In this document: positions 31,356-42,650 of the stretch, piece after piece | Layout of the letters: every line of letters begins with the position of its first letter | How positions within the stretch are numbered: the first letter of the stretch is position 1 | From: Bedellia somnulentella | Taxonomy: Eukaryota > Arthropoda > Insecta > Lepidoptera > Bedelliidae | Reading direction: 5' to 3' | Length of the DNA: 64,000 nt | NCBI GenBank assembly: GCA_963576735.1 | Contig: OY755180.1 | Coordinates: 18,628,678 to 18,692,677 of the forward strand | Notes under the pieces: generated by a model | Told to the model about the DNA's origin: nothing | Database searches by the model: none | Seen by the model: only the letters and a program-made list of their open reading frames with translations | Made by a program: the position numbers and the translations under genes

Positions 31356-32005
31356 GTTTTATAAACTCACTTTATGAAACCTAACTACTGGTTTGTACTA
31401 TACTCGTAGCTCTGTTCCATAAAGAGCACTTATTAAAGTAAAGGAAAAAGAAAAAAAAGAAGTTATTTATTCGAAGCCTCTTATAAAAGAAAACATTTTT
31501 TTTAAAACAAGTATAAAAAAACATATTAAAAACAAAGTATAACTAGAAATAAAAACAAAACTACATATTCAAATTCGGTTAAAAAATTGCAATTATAAAA
31601 ATATTACAATGCAATCCAATCACGCTGTATATTTTCTGAACCAATAAATACTTCTATTTCTCTATTCCATTTCTAGACAATAAATGCTCAGCTACAAAAC
31701 ATCTAGAACTCTCGACAGACTTAAAAAGAGACAAAACTAAAAGCATTGTTTCAATGAAAGGGTTTCCTCCTGGCATTTCTAATCAAAACATTGGTAGTGC
31801 TCGTGACAAACGTCTAATTAGTACGTTGTCTCTACTATCTTGTTCGTTGTTAATTTGGCTCGTCCCTTACTTTGCTAAAATGTCTTGGTTCTCTTACTAT
31901 TATTGGGAGAAACATTTTACTGGTTTGGGTTGCGTTTACCTCGACTTGCTCGGAAGGTTCACTAATTTTGTTGTTCTGTCTATAACTAACTTGGTGAAAA
32001 ATATA
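31356..32005. other. No gene seen; A-rich stretch
   Basis: A-rich at 31430-31560. The 94-codon frame at 31754-32038 has a hydrophobic centre ('LLSCSLLIWLVPYF') but runs into an RS tail and is not recognised. Confidence 0.35.
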
Positions 32006-32250
32006 CACACACATATACTCACGGCTATAAATCCCTAGAAGGGGTAGCCAGAGCTAAGGAATTAGAAATCCCTCAGCCACTTTTGGAAAGTTGAGTGGGT
32101 AAAGGATGGTAAAATAAAGGTTGTTGGTGATGGGTCTCCAACCGCATCGCCCAAAAATCCCTTTAAAGCCCCAATACCATTAGTCGCCTCTTACGTACAC
32201 CCACTGGAAGAAATGGGGTAGTGCTATTCTAAGCCGACACTATACAGCAA
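32006..32250 (-). repeat. RS element, full length, 11-bp TSD
   Basis: Complete minus-strand copy bracketed by TGAAAAATATA at 31995-32005 and 32251-32261. Confidence 0.93.
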
Positions 32251-32261
32251 TGAAAAATATA

Positions 32262-34018
32262 ATAATTTCATTATCAATTATATATCAGTAGATGCGCAAA
32301 GTTCAATAGTTATGTTATATTTAAGTAGGTAGGCAACTTCTCGTCCAACTTTAAAACTGGCCAAAACACAAAAAAAAATAATAGAAATAACGTTACTTGA
32401 GTCTTTGAGATAAATTACGTCGACTTACGTAGATTCAATAAAATGAAAAATTTAAGCTTAAAGAAAACGTGTCGGATCCAAGAGTTCACTTAATATTTAC
32501 GTGACTTCAAACGCCAACACTTCAAAGAGATCAATTTGTTTAGCATGTTGGAAATTGCGAGTATTTCCACTACCAAGATGTCAGGAACTTTATATTATAT
32601 TTTTACGTCAATGGCAGTTTAAAGGCGGGAATGAGAATAGCTTCACAAAAGAGTCTTTCAGCAGACTCTTCTTTGTCTTCTTTAGCGCAAAAGGAAGCTA
32701 TTTGATCGTCATGCCTTTTTTATCAAGTCACAATAATTATTTTATGAAATGATGTTGTTGTATTGGTTTACGGTATCTTCCGTAAACAAATTTTACGTGG
32801 TAACTGGTACTTACAATGTAATATATAATAATATATGTTATATATATAATACCCTAAAACAGATCGCCATCTAGTAAACTAATTTTAAACTATTTCAAAT
32901 TATCTATTGACATCAACTTCAATAGGCGACCGCATCTATAAAATATCCTAACTTTTTCTTGTATACAGTCAACGTTCATCGATTTATAACACCTTAGCAC
33001 GCCAAAATAATAACAGACAATGAAAGTGCAGTCCATCCTAGTTTTACCGTGAGAAAACATATCCATTTAAATATTAGAGCTGCAACCCAGCAATGGCTGT
33101 TAGATTTATTGGCTGGCTATTATCTTTCAGCTTGTTGATTCAGAGAGCTACTTGGCCGCTCGTTCATCTTGTATCTGTGATGCATTACCCGTACGCTGTG
33201 TACTGTGTGTTGCACCTATTCTACGTTTTAACACTATTTATCAAGGTGAGGGAAAATCGAGAGGAAACACATATGTTTTATCTAAAAGTTGGTTCTCTGA
33301 ACACCGTCTGAACTGATAAGGGCACAAAAAATTAAAGAAACATTTAGTCTCAAAAAATATCAATGGGAATAGAAAAAAAACTCTTAGTTTAGCTAACACA
33401 TCGGGAAAATGAGGCATAAACGATAAATGTATGAGAGATGTATTACATAAGTAACAGGTGAGGCGCCCCGCCCTTCTTCGTTCGAAAATAAAGTATTTTT
33501 CTAGTGGTGCATGACTATTCGAAACCATTTCGGTAGACCCATTGATAACCACAAGACAATAAAAAGGGAGATACATAGCGTGAGCGTTAAATAAACCAAT
33601 TTCGGTTATATTACAAAGACATTGCTTTAAGGTTGTATAATATTAAGTATATGGGAATTTTTAAGTAATTGGTGGGCGGATGATGTGGCGGTTACTCATC
33701 AACATCCATCATTTATTTATAAAATATTTTTTCCTCTCAGATTCCAGAAATGTGATTATAAGTATGAATGTAATATGCGCATTACGAACTCATTTCTGAA
33801 TATATAATAGGAGATGAGTCATAGAGAACGCTACGAAGTAATAGATGACATAGTAGTGAGATTAAATTCTTGCAAATGTTTTATTTCTGCATCACTCTTT
33901 AGGAGGGTGACCTTCGTTATGTATTACTGTGACGCAATCGGAGTGTGTCGTTTGAATTTTTAACATACGAGTAACTATTTTATGAAGGAAATTAAGGCAT
34001 GGAATCTATTGATACTTG
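32262..34018. other. No gene seen; TS relic at 33236-33312
   Basis: Mostly unique AT-rich DNA. 'CAAGGTGAGGGAAAATCGAG' plus 'GTTCTCTGAACACCGTCTGA' at 33236-33312 is a plus-strand relic of the TS body. The frames at 32501-32752, 33093-33311 and 33241-33576 are unrecognised. Confidence 0.4.
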
Positions 34019-34031
34019 TAATGCATTAAAC

Positions 34032-34550
34032 ATAAACATAATAACGTGGGTGTACGGTACGTAAGAGGCGACTAACGGTATTTGGGCTTTTAAGGGATTT
34101 TTGGGCGATGCGGTTGGAGACCCATCACCAACAACCTTTATTTTACCATCATTCCCCCACTAAGCTTTCCAAAAGTGGCTGAGGAATTTTTAACTCCCTA
34201 GCTCTGGCAACCCCTTCAAGGGATTTATAGCCGGGAGTATATGTATGTATAATAACATAAAAATAAACCTGGTGTTAAGAGTACCCACGTTTTGCATCGA
34301 TAGTGTACTCACGTGATAGGGGCAGGGGCAGGCCTATCGCCGTTTTGTACGAATACACTGTCACATGACTAAGTACAACTCAGCCATTTGGGTTGCCTCA
34401 CGATGTTTTCCCTCACCGTTAACAACCGTGATAAATTAACCACACAAATGTCTTTAGAAAAGACAAATTGGTGTAGGTCCGACCCGGGATTCGAACGCTA
34501 GTCGTTTGCACGATAACCGGTGTTCTACCCATTGAGCTATCACGTCGTCT
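34032..34550 (-). repeat. TS element, minus strand, with RS nested in its tail
   Basis: The tRNA head ends at 'GAGCTATCACGTCGTC' (34550) and the tail lies at 34032-34045 plus 34249-34262, split by an RS insertion. TAATGCATTAAAC brackets the whole at 34019-34031 and 34551-34563. The 3' region carrying the 'CCCCTTCGGGGATATTCGG' phrase is missing. Confidence 0.88.
34046..34248 (+). repeat. 5'-truncated RS element nested in a TS tail, 8-bp TSD
   Basis: Begins at 'GTGGGTGTACGGTACGTAAG' (about 45 head bases missing) and ends in 'GGGAGTATATGTATGTAT'. ATAATAAC flanks it at 34038-34045 and 34249-34256. Confidence 0.88.
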
Positions 34551-34690
34551 TAATGCATTAAACTAATGATTATATCTTTAAACTAGCTAGCAGAGAATTG
34601 GTTGTATTGTAACTCTTTCATTAGTTAACGTCCAGGATATTAATGAAACAACTATTGTTGTCCAAAGAGCGATAAGTATGAAATAGCAAT

Positions 34691-34815
34691 TTCAGATTGA
34701 GCGAAAGAGGCAAGAAATGATCTCTACCTATCTAGAGGGATATTGGCGTGAAGTGAAATTACGATCGATTGTCTCTGCCCATACCTATTGGGAAGGCTAC
34801 TGGCGTGAATAGATT
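34691..34815 (+). repeat. Decayed RTE LINE 3' end
   Basis: 'AATTACGATCGATTGTCTCT' and 'CCTATTGGGAAGGCTACTGG' followed by 'CGTGAATA' track the LINE end with indels; the tail is lost. The preceding phrase 'CTAGAGGGATATTGGCGTGA' looks like an extra RS-like tail, so two ends may be fused. Confidence 0.55.
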
Positions 34816-34903
34816 TATAGCTAAAACACTATCATTTATAATGTTTTGTTTATTCAATTACAGCACGTGTGATATTATTCATTATTCATTAAGACAACAA
34901 ATT

Positions 34904-35163
34904 TTCATTGCCGTGTAGTCTCGGCTTAGAATAACACTACCCCATTTCTACCCGTGGGTGATCGTAAGAGGCGACTAAGGGTATAGGGGCTTTTTAAGTG
35001 ATTTTTGGGCGATGTGGTTGGAGACCCGTCACCAAAAACATTTATTATTACCATCTTGTCCCCAATCAACTTTCAAAAGTGGCTGAGGAATTTCTCATTC
35101 CAAAGCTCTGGCTACCCCGTTAAGGAATTTATAGCCATGAGTAATAGTAGTAGGTATGTAAGT
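34904..35163 (+). repeat. RS element, full length, 10-bp TSD
   Basis: Complete copy of the 'CCCGTGGGTGATCGTAAGAG' subgroup with an atypical tail ('GCCATGAGTAATAGTAGTAG'). ACAACAAATT flanks at 34894-34903 and 35164-35173. Confidence 0.9.
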
Positions 35164-35173
35164 ACAACAAATT

Positions 35174-35476
35174 CAAGCTCAAAAGCTCTATCAAAGCTTC
35201 CAAGCAAAACAGCAGCGCTTATGTTAGTAAAGTGACGTCTTGCTAGCGTGTGTAAGTCTATTAGCCCAGTTCCATCGAATGTTAATTTGCAAAGATAACG
35301 TTCAGCCCGGTTGGCTCGTGTAGCCCACTTGGCTTGCAGCTGACTGGGACAGGCTTGCAAGCTGGATTGTTTTTCTACCATGCTTGTGGATTGTGAGGGA
35401 TGAGAGTTGTAGAGACAGATTGATGTTTCTTTGCATGTTAGATATTTGCTTGTAGTTTCATTAATAGTATATGTTT
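35174..35476. other. GC-richer unique stretch; candidate exon or conserved DNA
   Basis: The minus strand stays open across the whole interval (128 codons, 35498-35112), with a composition unlike the flanking repeats. The frame includes 'KLTFDGTGLIDLHTLARRHF'. I do not recognise it, and the frame runs into an RS tail, so coding status is doubtful. Confidence 0.25.
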
Positions 35477-35811
35477 TAACATAAACATAAACGTTCACGC
35501 CGAATATCCTCGAAGGGGTTGGCAGAGGTACTAATACTGGTGTTCAGAGAACCCACGTTTTGCATGGACAGTGTACTCACGTGATAGGGGGCAAGCCTAT
35601 CGCCGTTTTGTGCGAATACTTTGTCACATGACTAAGTACATCTCAGCCATGTGGGTTTCCTCACGATGTTTTCCCTCACCGTTAACAACCATGATAAATT
35701 AACCACACATATGTCTTTAGAAAAGACAAATTGGTGTAGGCCCGACCCAGGATTTGAACACTAGTCGTTTGCACGATTACCGAGTGTTCTACCCACTGGG
35801 CTATCACGGTT
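35477..35811 (-). repeat. TS element, full length, minus strand
   Basis: Plus-strand reading starts with the tail 'AACATAAACATAAACGTTCA' and ends with the tRNA head 'CTGGGCTATCACGG'. The 'CACGTGATGTTCAGAAGTAT' part has a ~25-base deletion. Confidence 0.92.
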
Positions 35812-37526
35812 CCCTATCCTTATTCTAAAAAGTGATTCTTTAGCTTTAGATACTCATTTTGGAATATAACAAGGAGTATGCGTTAGTATGTATGGCTAAA
35901 GTTTATTACATTGACTCGCATGACTGTATTCCACACATCCCAATCGACGAGTGTTTCCATACCCAACATTCGACATCTATTTACAAAACAGTCTTATCCT
36001 AACTCAATGTTATTTAAACAAGATACGACATACATTTCGGGTAGTTTATTTATAGGTTTGGGACACTTCGCTGTTTTGTTCCGACTTCCGTGATGTACAT
36101 TTTGGCCGGGAATTTATATTATGTTGTTTCTGATAAGGATGGGGAGGGTTTAGGGTTTGTGAGGGTTTATTGCTGGATTCAAATGATTTTGATAGTGAGG
36201 ATATCATAATATTTGTGATGATGTTGTAGATGAAGCGGTTTATTTCAAAATGATACCATTACATTTTGTATTTGTTTTACATAATACTGTTAATACAGAG
36301 ACTAACAATCCGCACTTTTAGGATAGTGAAAAATCTATCTTACTTCCTCACATTCATAGTTCTTCTATTACTTCTTTGATTTTCTCTCTTTGGACTACCA
36401 CCTTTGTAAGAACGTTTTCAATGCGGTCTTTAAACGACTCGCGTGGCTGTCCTCTGCAAAAAATACCATCTACATTGTTTCAAATATTATCTGTTATAAT
36501 CAAAATACTGATATTGTAACAAAACAGTACGTCAGTAAAAAATGCAACGGTAAACAATTTAATGTTCGAAATAAAACTACAATGTTCTATTTTCAAATGT
36601 ATGCAAAGCGGCGTCACGCGACCGTCTCATTTCTCTAAACAAAAGAGGTTTGCAACTTCTTATTAAACCTTTCACTGCGTTGTACTCTTTTCGTGTATAA
36701 AGCGAAGTTGTGTGAGAGTGAGGCCAAGGCTAGGTCGGATGGGGTGGCCAGGGTGGCTAGGGGTGGCCTAGGTAACGGTCTTGACCCTGCTTTTGGCAAG
36801 TGTCCACTGGTTAATATCCTCCGGGTAGATAAATGGCTCTATTGCCGTTGTTAGCGGGAGATTCATGGTGGCGCTTTTTGTTTAAGGCGGCTTGTTTCTA
36901 GTTATTAGTGTTAGACTCCTGATTTAGCTGGTTTAACGCTTATGAATGTGGTTTTGAAAGGCTTGTTCTGAAATTAATTTGCGTGAAAGTTTAAGGCGTG
37001 TTTCCTTTCAGTAATGTAAACTAACTTCTTATTTTGTTTTTAAATCAATTTCAGGAAATGTAAAAGACCACTGATTTCTATAATACATACCATTATATTT
37101 AAAGAGATGAACCAAACAATACCATTTGTTGTTTGGAATAAAATAAATTTACAAAATGTCTGTCGAAAACATTTGCGAAAGTTGTGTATCTGAAAATAAT
37201 GATAAAGTTGTAAAATACAGCGATTTGTAACAAATTCCAGCTATTCTCGAGTTTCCTTTGAACGTGGAATATTCTCGCAAGCATTTCGAAATCCTGGCGA
37301 TAACACAGAGAGATCAGTTACTTTCAACAATTCACAAACGACTAAAGTTGAACGACTTCGGTAATGGGATAAAGAAAAATAAGACATACGTGTATTTAAA
37401 GACGAACTTTTGGAAAATGGTACAAGTTTTAAACGAATGTCAAAAAGTTTCGATGTAGCTATTATACAAACTTTTTTCGTGGGACGTAAGGGTTTCTTTT
37501 TTTGTAATATTTATTTACATACATAT
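35812..37526. other. No gene seen
   Basis: Unique sequence. A GC-richer stretch at 36715-36860 contains 'GGGGTGGCCAGGGTGGCTAG' with short GGTGGC repeats. Frames at 35911-36093, 36390-36638 and 37258-37458 have no recognisable domains. Confidence 0.35.
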
Positions 37527-37770
37527 ATACATACATATACTCACGGCTATATTTCCCTAGAAGGGGTAGCCAGAGCTAAGGAATTATAAATTCCTCAGCC
37601 ACTTTTGGAAGTTGAGTGGGGAAAAGATGGTGAAAATAAAGGTTTTTGGTGATGGGTCTCCAACCGCATCGCCCAAAAATCCTTTAATAGCCCCATACCG
37701 TTAGTCGCCTCTTTCATACACCCACCGGAAGAAATGGGGTAGTGCTATTCTAAACCTGCACTACACTACG
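37527..37770 (-). repeat. RS element, full length, minus strand
   Basis: Complete from 'ACATACATATACTCACGGCT' to 'AAACCTGCACTACACTACG'. The head end is slightly diverged ('CCTGCAC' for 'CCGACAC'). Confidence 0.9.
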
Positions 37771-37804
37771 CTGGCTTTTCCTGTGAAGAATAAAACTAAA
37801 CAAA

Positions 37805-37880
37805 TACTATTGATCGCCATTTTGTTCGACCCTGACCAACCCAACTTTTACGGACGCACATTAACCTTTCGCAGCCTATT
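37805..37880 (-). repeat. Very decayed RTE LINE 3' relic
   Basis: 'CTATTGATCGCCATTTTGTT' followed by 'CGACCCTGACCAACCC' keeps the LINE order; the rest is lost. Confidence 0.4.
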
Positions 37881-38765
37881 TTGTCTGTGATTGCCAATTT
37901 TTGTGATGGTCACAACATACAGACACTACACTTTATATGTTAGATTAGATATGGTAAAGTATACCAAGTCTTTAGTAAACTTTATCTTGTAGCTCCATGG
38001 AAAAAAATAATTCTTGGGTTGAATGACGGTAGCTAGAAAGTTTTAATACAGTTTTGAATACTTAGGTCACTAGTTTGATTCCCGTTGATGGTAAATATTA
38101 TATGCTTAATATAATATTGCAAATCGTCTAACCCACACCATAAGATATTATTATATTGTTAAATCTTTTTCTGTTAAATTCTAAATCAAAAACAGATGGC
38201 GGACAATAAAGTTTATAAATAGTTACTGAGGTGGCTTTCACCGTATGTCATAGCGTCATGTTGGTAATTTATTTTATCAGTTAAGATTTATATTGTTTAA
38301 TTTTGTAGCTGTCAAAGCACTCCAGCCAACCAATTTTAATTTCTTTTAAAACGAAAAAATCTTAACTAACACAAATTAGGTTAAAATTTTTTTTTTTAAT
38401 TACATTCACCGACCCCTTCTTCCACTATTTGTCTTTACGAATATCGCATCTATATAGATTACAATAACATCTAAGAACCATTAGGCGCCCGCATGTAGGT
38501 TCCGTTGGATGTCGTTCGTTCGTAATAAGGCTTCGTGGGGCGCCGTAATCTAACCGAGCAGAGCCTATTACGCGTTATTGAGGGATTCTGATATTGGTCA
38601 GTTTGATAAACTTCGTTACTACTTCCGATACTTGTAGGCTAACGATTGGAGTTTTCTTTTCTGCGCTGTCGGTAACGAAATCAGGTTTTATTGGGTAATG
38701 TTTGATTTGATGTTAAATAAGTCTATCTTTACCTAACTTAAAAATAACTATTATTTTTATAATTA
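37881..38765. other. No gene seen; GC-richer patch 38475-38660
   Basis: The patch ('GCGCCCGCATGTAGG', 'GGGGCGCCGTAATC') is unlike its surroundings but has no long open frame. A tRNA-head-like phrase near 38030-38100 is weak. Confidence 0.35.
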
Positions 38766-38769
38766 ATGG

Positions 38770-38862
38770 ATGCTGGCTGAGGAGTTTCTAGCTCTTAGCT
38801 CTGGCTACTCCTTTTTAGGTTTTATGGCCGAGAGTATATGTATATGTATGTATGTTTATGGA
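38770..38862 (+). repeat. RS element 3' fragment
   Basis: 'GGCTGAGGAGTTTCTAGCTC' to 'GAGAGTATATGTATATGTAT' is the last third of RS. Confidence 0.75.
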
Positions 38863-38965
38863 TGTAAGCGAAGCTGAAAAGGTTTGCCAGGATCGTACAA
38901 AGTGGCGATCTATATTCTTTGCCTTCCCGAATGGGAACTAATTACGTGAATATATGTGTTTTATG
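38863..38965 (+). repeat. RTE LINE 3' end, directly after an RS tail
   Basis: 'GGTTTGCCAGGATCGTACAA' and 'AGTGGCGATCTATATTCTTT' then 'CCCGAATGGGAAC' match the LINE well; the tail is shifted to 'GTGAATATATGTG'. Its direct contact with the preceding RS tail suggests insertion into the TATG repeat. Confidence 0.8.
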
Positions 38966-39116
38966 TTCACATTTGATGCTTATTTAGTTATTTACTTGTG
39001 CACCCTGGAGAAAACAGCGTTGCGTGAATTATAATTCGTTTCTATCTACAAATGCACGAATATATTTTACTTGTGTATTAATATGAACTTGATCAAAATA
39101 CTTATTATTTGACATA

Positions 39117-39258
39117 CATACATACATATACTCACGGCTATAAATCCCTAGAAGGGGTAGCCAGAACTAACGAATTAGAAATTCCTCAGCCACTTTTGGA
39201 AGTTGCGTGGGGAAAAGATGGTAAAATATAGGTTGTTGGTGATGGGTCTCCAACCGCA
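39117..39258 (-). repeat. RS element 3' half, minus strand
   Basis: Tail and middle up to 'GGTCTCCAACCGCA' are very close to consensus. The head is absent, as in a 5'-truncated retroposon. Confidence 0.85.
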
Positions 39259-39903
39259 ATTATTATTTGAATACGTTCTTTTCAATCAGGTGATATTTGT
39301 AATAGGAAAAATAGCCAGAAAACACCAAGGCCTGATAGAAAGTTTTGTGTTCATTGGAGGTTAGAGAAGAAAGGACAATGAACCAAATGATTTTCCAACA
39401 AAATCGCCCATTAACCACTTACAAATCCTAGATATTATTTCATCATTCATATTGTTTGACTTCTGACGTAACTTACTTGCTCGCACACGCTTCATGCTAC
39501 TTTAACCTCTATTTGCCGTAACTTTTTTCTTCTCACGACAAACTACCTTTACCGAAACCTTTCCATTTGATTTACCACACCTTCAAATGAGTTATAACGT
39601 AGAGCCACATGAGCGATAGGAGCGTGTTCGTGATAGGGTTGAATGAAACGCAGTTATCAATAGGGCGGGGGTCGCACGCAATCTGGCTCGCTGCCAACCC
39701 CCTCATCCCTCCGACATAACACGCACAAGGTTCTGAAACTTGACATAGTTGGCTGTGGTCCTCATTATGTTTTTCTGGAGTCTTGGCAGCCGTTGAGATG
39801 TCTTGTTTATTTGGGTGCTGGCTATAGATTTTGCTTTCAAGGTTATGGTCCAAGGTTTGATGTGGGGTAAAGTTTATTGCGTACTTTTGGGTTTTAATTT
39901 TGT
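39259..39903. other. No gene seen
   Basis: Unique; a 93-codon minus-strand frame (39572-39853) with several Cys is unrecognised and without supporting context. Confidence 0.35.
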
Positions 39904-39913
39904 TCTATTTATG

Positions 39914-40165
39914 CTGTGTAGTGTCGGTATAGAATAGCACTACCCCTTTTCTTCCGGTGGGTGTACGTAAGAGGCGACTAACGGTATTGGGGCTTTTTAA
40001 GGGATTTTTGGGCGACGCGGTTGGAGACCCATCACCAACAACCTTTATTTTACTATCTTTTCCCCACGCAACTTCCAAAAATGGCTGAGGAATTTCTAAT
40101 TCGTTAGCTCTGGCTACCCCTTCTAGGGATTTATAGCCGTGAGTATATGTATGTATGTATGCATG
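39914..40165 (+). repeat. RS element, full length, 10-bp TSD (best reference copy)
   Basis: Close to the apparent consensus over its whole length. TCTATTTATG flanks at 39904-39913 and 40166-40175. Parts: head 39914-~40005 (LINE 5' UTR-like), middle to ~40110, LINE-end-like tail 'GCTACCCCTTCTAGGGATTT' onward. The 101-codon antisense frame is a shadow. Confidence 0.95.
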
Positions 40166-40175
40166 TCTATTTATG

Positions 40176-41924
40176 GTCTGATATTTGTGTGAGGCAATTG
40201 AAGACGTCATTTGACGTGGGTTGTGTTATGTTAGGATTCTAGCAGAAGACCAAATAAATGATAACTAGAGAACTTAAGTTTTGTCAAATATAAGATGTAA
40301 CCTGTAATGTAGCCTCAACATTTTTGAGCGTTATATTAAATTACTTCTTTTTGCTACGAAAAAAGGGTAACATAAAATTATTTAACCAAAAATTACACAC
40401 AAAGGCTTGAAAAAGAAGAAATAAAACATTAATTATGATTATTTTAACCAGCCTTTTATCACTGAACTATTAAAGCTGCTTTATTATTCAATTTATAATA
40501 AAACAATCTACAATCTTAACAAAGTTTGATCGTACTTAATATTCAAAGCTTTTTCATAGTTTCTAACAAGTGAAGTTTCTCAAGCACCCTCGAAACCTGT
40601 CTGATTTTCAATAACCTAACTTAAGTACTTAAGCCTCTCAGTCTATTTCGCTAATAATTATTTTAGACAAGGTTTATTCGTACACCTAAGTGAATACTTG
40701 AACTTAATGAATCTGTTTAATAGAGTTGATTTACGTTAAGCTACTTAGACTAAATAAAGTGGTTAAAAGGACATACATAAAGCCAATTTGAATAATAATA
40801 TTCGTAGAAGAAATATGTGTTGAAAAAAAAAACATGTATGAATAATAAAGCCCGGGAGGTTTGGCAGGATAGTAAAAAGTGGCTATCTAGAGTCTATGCC
40901 ATCATAGTACATCTTGGATTGATGATTAGAAAAGAATAATTAAAATTAAAAAAGTACGCACTGGAAGCCCTGCACATGCTCACACACAAAAAAAACAAAA
41001 TGTCATTTTAATTTAAATCTTAGTCTGAGCGTCTGAGCTCGGCGATCAGTACTTCAAAAAGACATGTCACCCGCAAGTTTGTATCGTTCAATTTCTTTTC
41101 ACTAATCGAATGTTTATCAGAAAATGATCTGAGCTGTCAGACATGGCGACTCAAAGATAAGAAGTTAAGGGGCCCGCCAAATTACTTGTCATCCGCAATA
41201 TGGCTCTTGTCAAATTTGCCGCGTTTCGTTCCGCCAACGTCGCGCTGTCAAGATGAAGATAACAGACTAGTTGGATGAAAGAGATTGATTGAGATGGCTC
41301 GTGGTTTCGATTTGTGGCTGCTAGTCTATGGAGTTTATTATATTGACTCCTTATATCCAGCCATTCTCCAGCCTCATAAGTTCTCGTTGAACGGACTTTG
41401 TATATTTTTAATCTGTTTTTAAAGTAAGGTGACAATGTAATAAAAGACGAAAGTGTTAGATGCTCGTTAAGATTACGCCCTATACGTTGATTTTCGATTT
41501 TTAGGATTATATGAGTCGTCTTTATTAATCCGACACAATCAAAATATCTTTAAGGATTATTTGGAGATTGGTTCGGTGCATTCCGATATTACTTATTTAT
41601 ATTATTCACATAGTTATTACCCTAGCTCTCCCGTGAAAATTGTAATAGACGACAGAAAAATGTAGTCTAGAATTTTCAATAATTTCTAGATGAATTTGCT
41701 GAAAATACAGCACAAACAATATTTTATATTACCATCATTTCACCCTAAGCTTCTAAAAATACAGTACACGAATCACTTAATGCTATTACAAGCATTGTGG
41801 CTCCACGCCATTAGTTAAGATTCGTACACTAACTAGCAGTTCACGTGACTAATGAATGTTAATTTGTTGCAGGTAATGAACGAGTGAAGGGTTAAGTAAC
41901 CTGGAGGCCTAGCACGAGCGCTAT
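40176..41924. other. No gene seen; RTE relic and a GC-richer island
   Basis: 40832-40905 holds a decayed plus-strand RTE LINE end ('GGAGGTTTGGCAGGATAGTA'). 41030-41440 is GC-richer, with an open minus-strand frame (41151-41435, 94 codons) that I do not recognise. Confidence 0.35.
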
Positions 41925-42090
41925 TTTATCGTCACGATATCGGTTAGAATGAGATAACAGTATACGACACTAAGTAAGTGCGTAAGAGATGGCGGTTTTA
42001 TCCCACGCGATATCTAGTTAAAACGCCGCTCGTACTAGCTATACTGGTAATAGATGCGCGGTCTGCGAGACTGACGACGTTCTACACCTC
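41925..42090 (+). repeat. Dispersed repeat shared with 21380-21540
   Basis: 'GTCACGATATCGGTTAGAAT', 'GCGTAAGAGATGGCGG' and 'CGCGATATCTAGTTAAAACG' are shared in order. This copy is less decayed at its CpG sites than the 21.4 kb copy. Confidence 0.6.
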
Positions 42091-42149
42091 GTTTGGGGTT
42101 TTATTCGGTAAGGGTTAATAGTTTGATTGATCTTGACAAGTTTGTAACA

Positions 42150-42330
42150 TCGACAGGTTAGGGGGTTGGATTAATTGATAGTTCAGGTTGAATCTGCAGG
42201 CTTATTGTATAATAGTTAAATAGTTAGGTGTATTAAGTATTTTTTTAATGTGTGTAACATAGTTGATAAGTCTTGTTACTAACAATATGAGCCCTGTTGC
42301 TTTGAATAAAGATTTATTATTATTGCGGTA
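42150..42330 (+). repeat. LINE-like 3' UTR with (ATT)n tail
   Basis: 'GCTTTGAATAAAGATTTATT' followed by an ATT run resembles a retroposon end with a polyadenylation-like signal. The family is not identified. Confidence 0.35.
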
Positions 42331-42650
42331 TTAAAGAAAAGGAAAACTTACGAAAATATTTACCTTTATTTTATTGGATAGTTTTTAAAAGAGCTTTAAA
42401 ATTAACGATTTCTTACCTTTTTGTAGAAAGATTTTGTGGGATGAAGTGTTATGTTTAAAGATATGGTTTTTAATTTTAGTTCAAATAATGTTTTATTGGT
42501 ATGTTCGGAGTTGCGTACCCTTGTAGCCTAAATATCAATTAAATAATAAAAATGCAAGTCTTTGCATCGGTTGTACGACAACGGGAAGAAGTGATGATAT
42601 TTTAGCTGAAACTACAGGGATCATCTGTAATGGCAAAGGTTCTAATATAA

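Noticed and set aside
31754..32038. 94-codon frame with a hydrophobic segment
   Set aside because: Its end lies in an RS tail and no signal peptide or family features are present.
32818..32850. Imperfect TA-rich palindrome ('ATAATATATGTTATATATATAAT')
   Set aside because: Low-complexity TA DNA pairs with itself by chance; no flanking element edges.
38025..38105. Another weak tRNA-like pattern ('GGTAGCTAGAAAG' then 'GTTTGATTCCC')
   Set aside because: Only the box-B-like part is reasonable; arms do not fold.
39572..39853. 93-codon minus-strand frame with several cysteines
   Set aside because: Cys spacing fits no known finger, no conserved neighbours, and frames of this length are expected by chance here.
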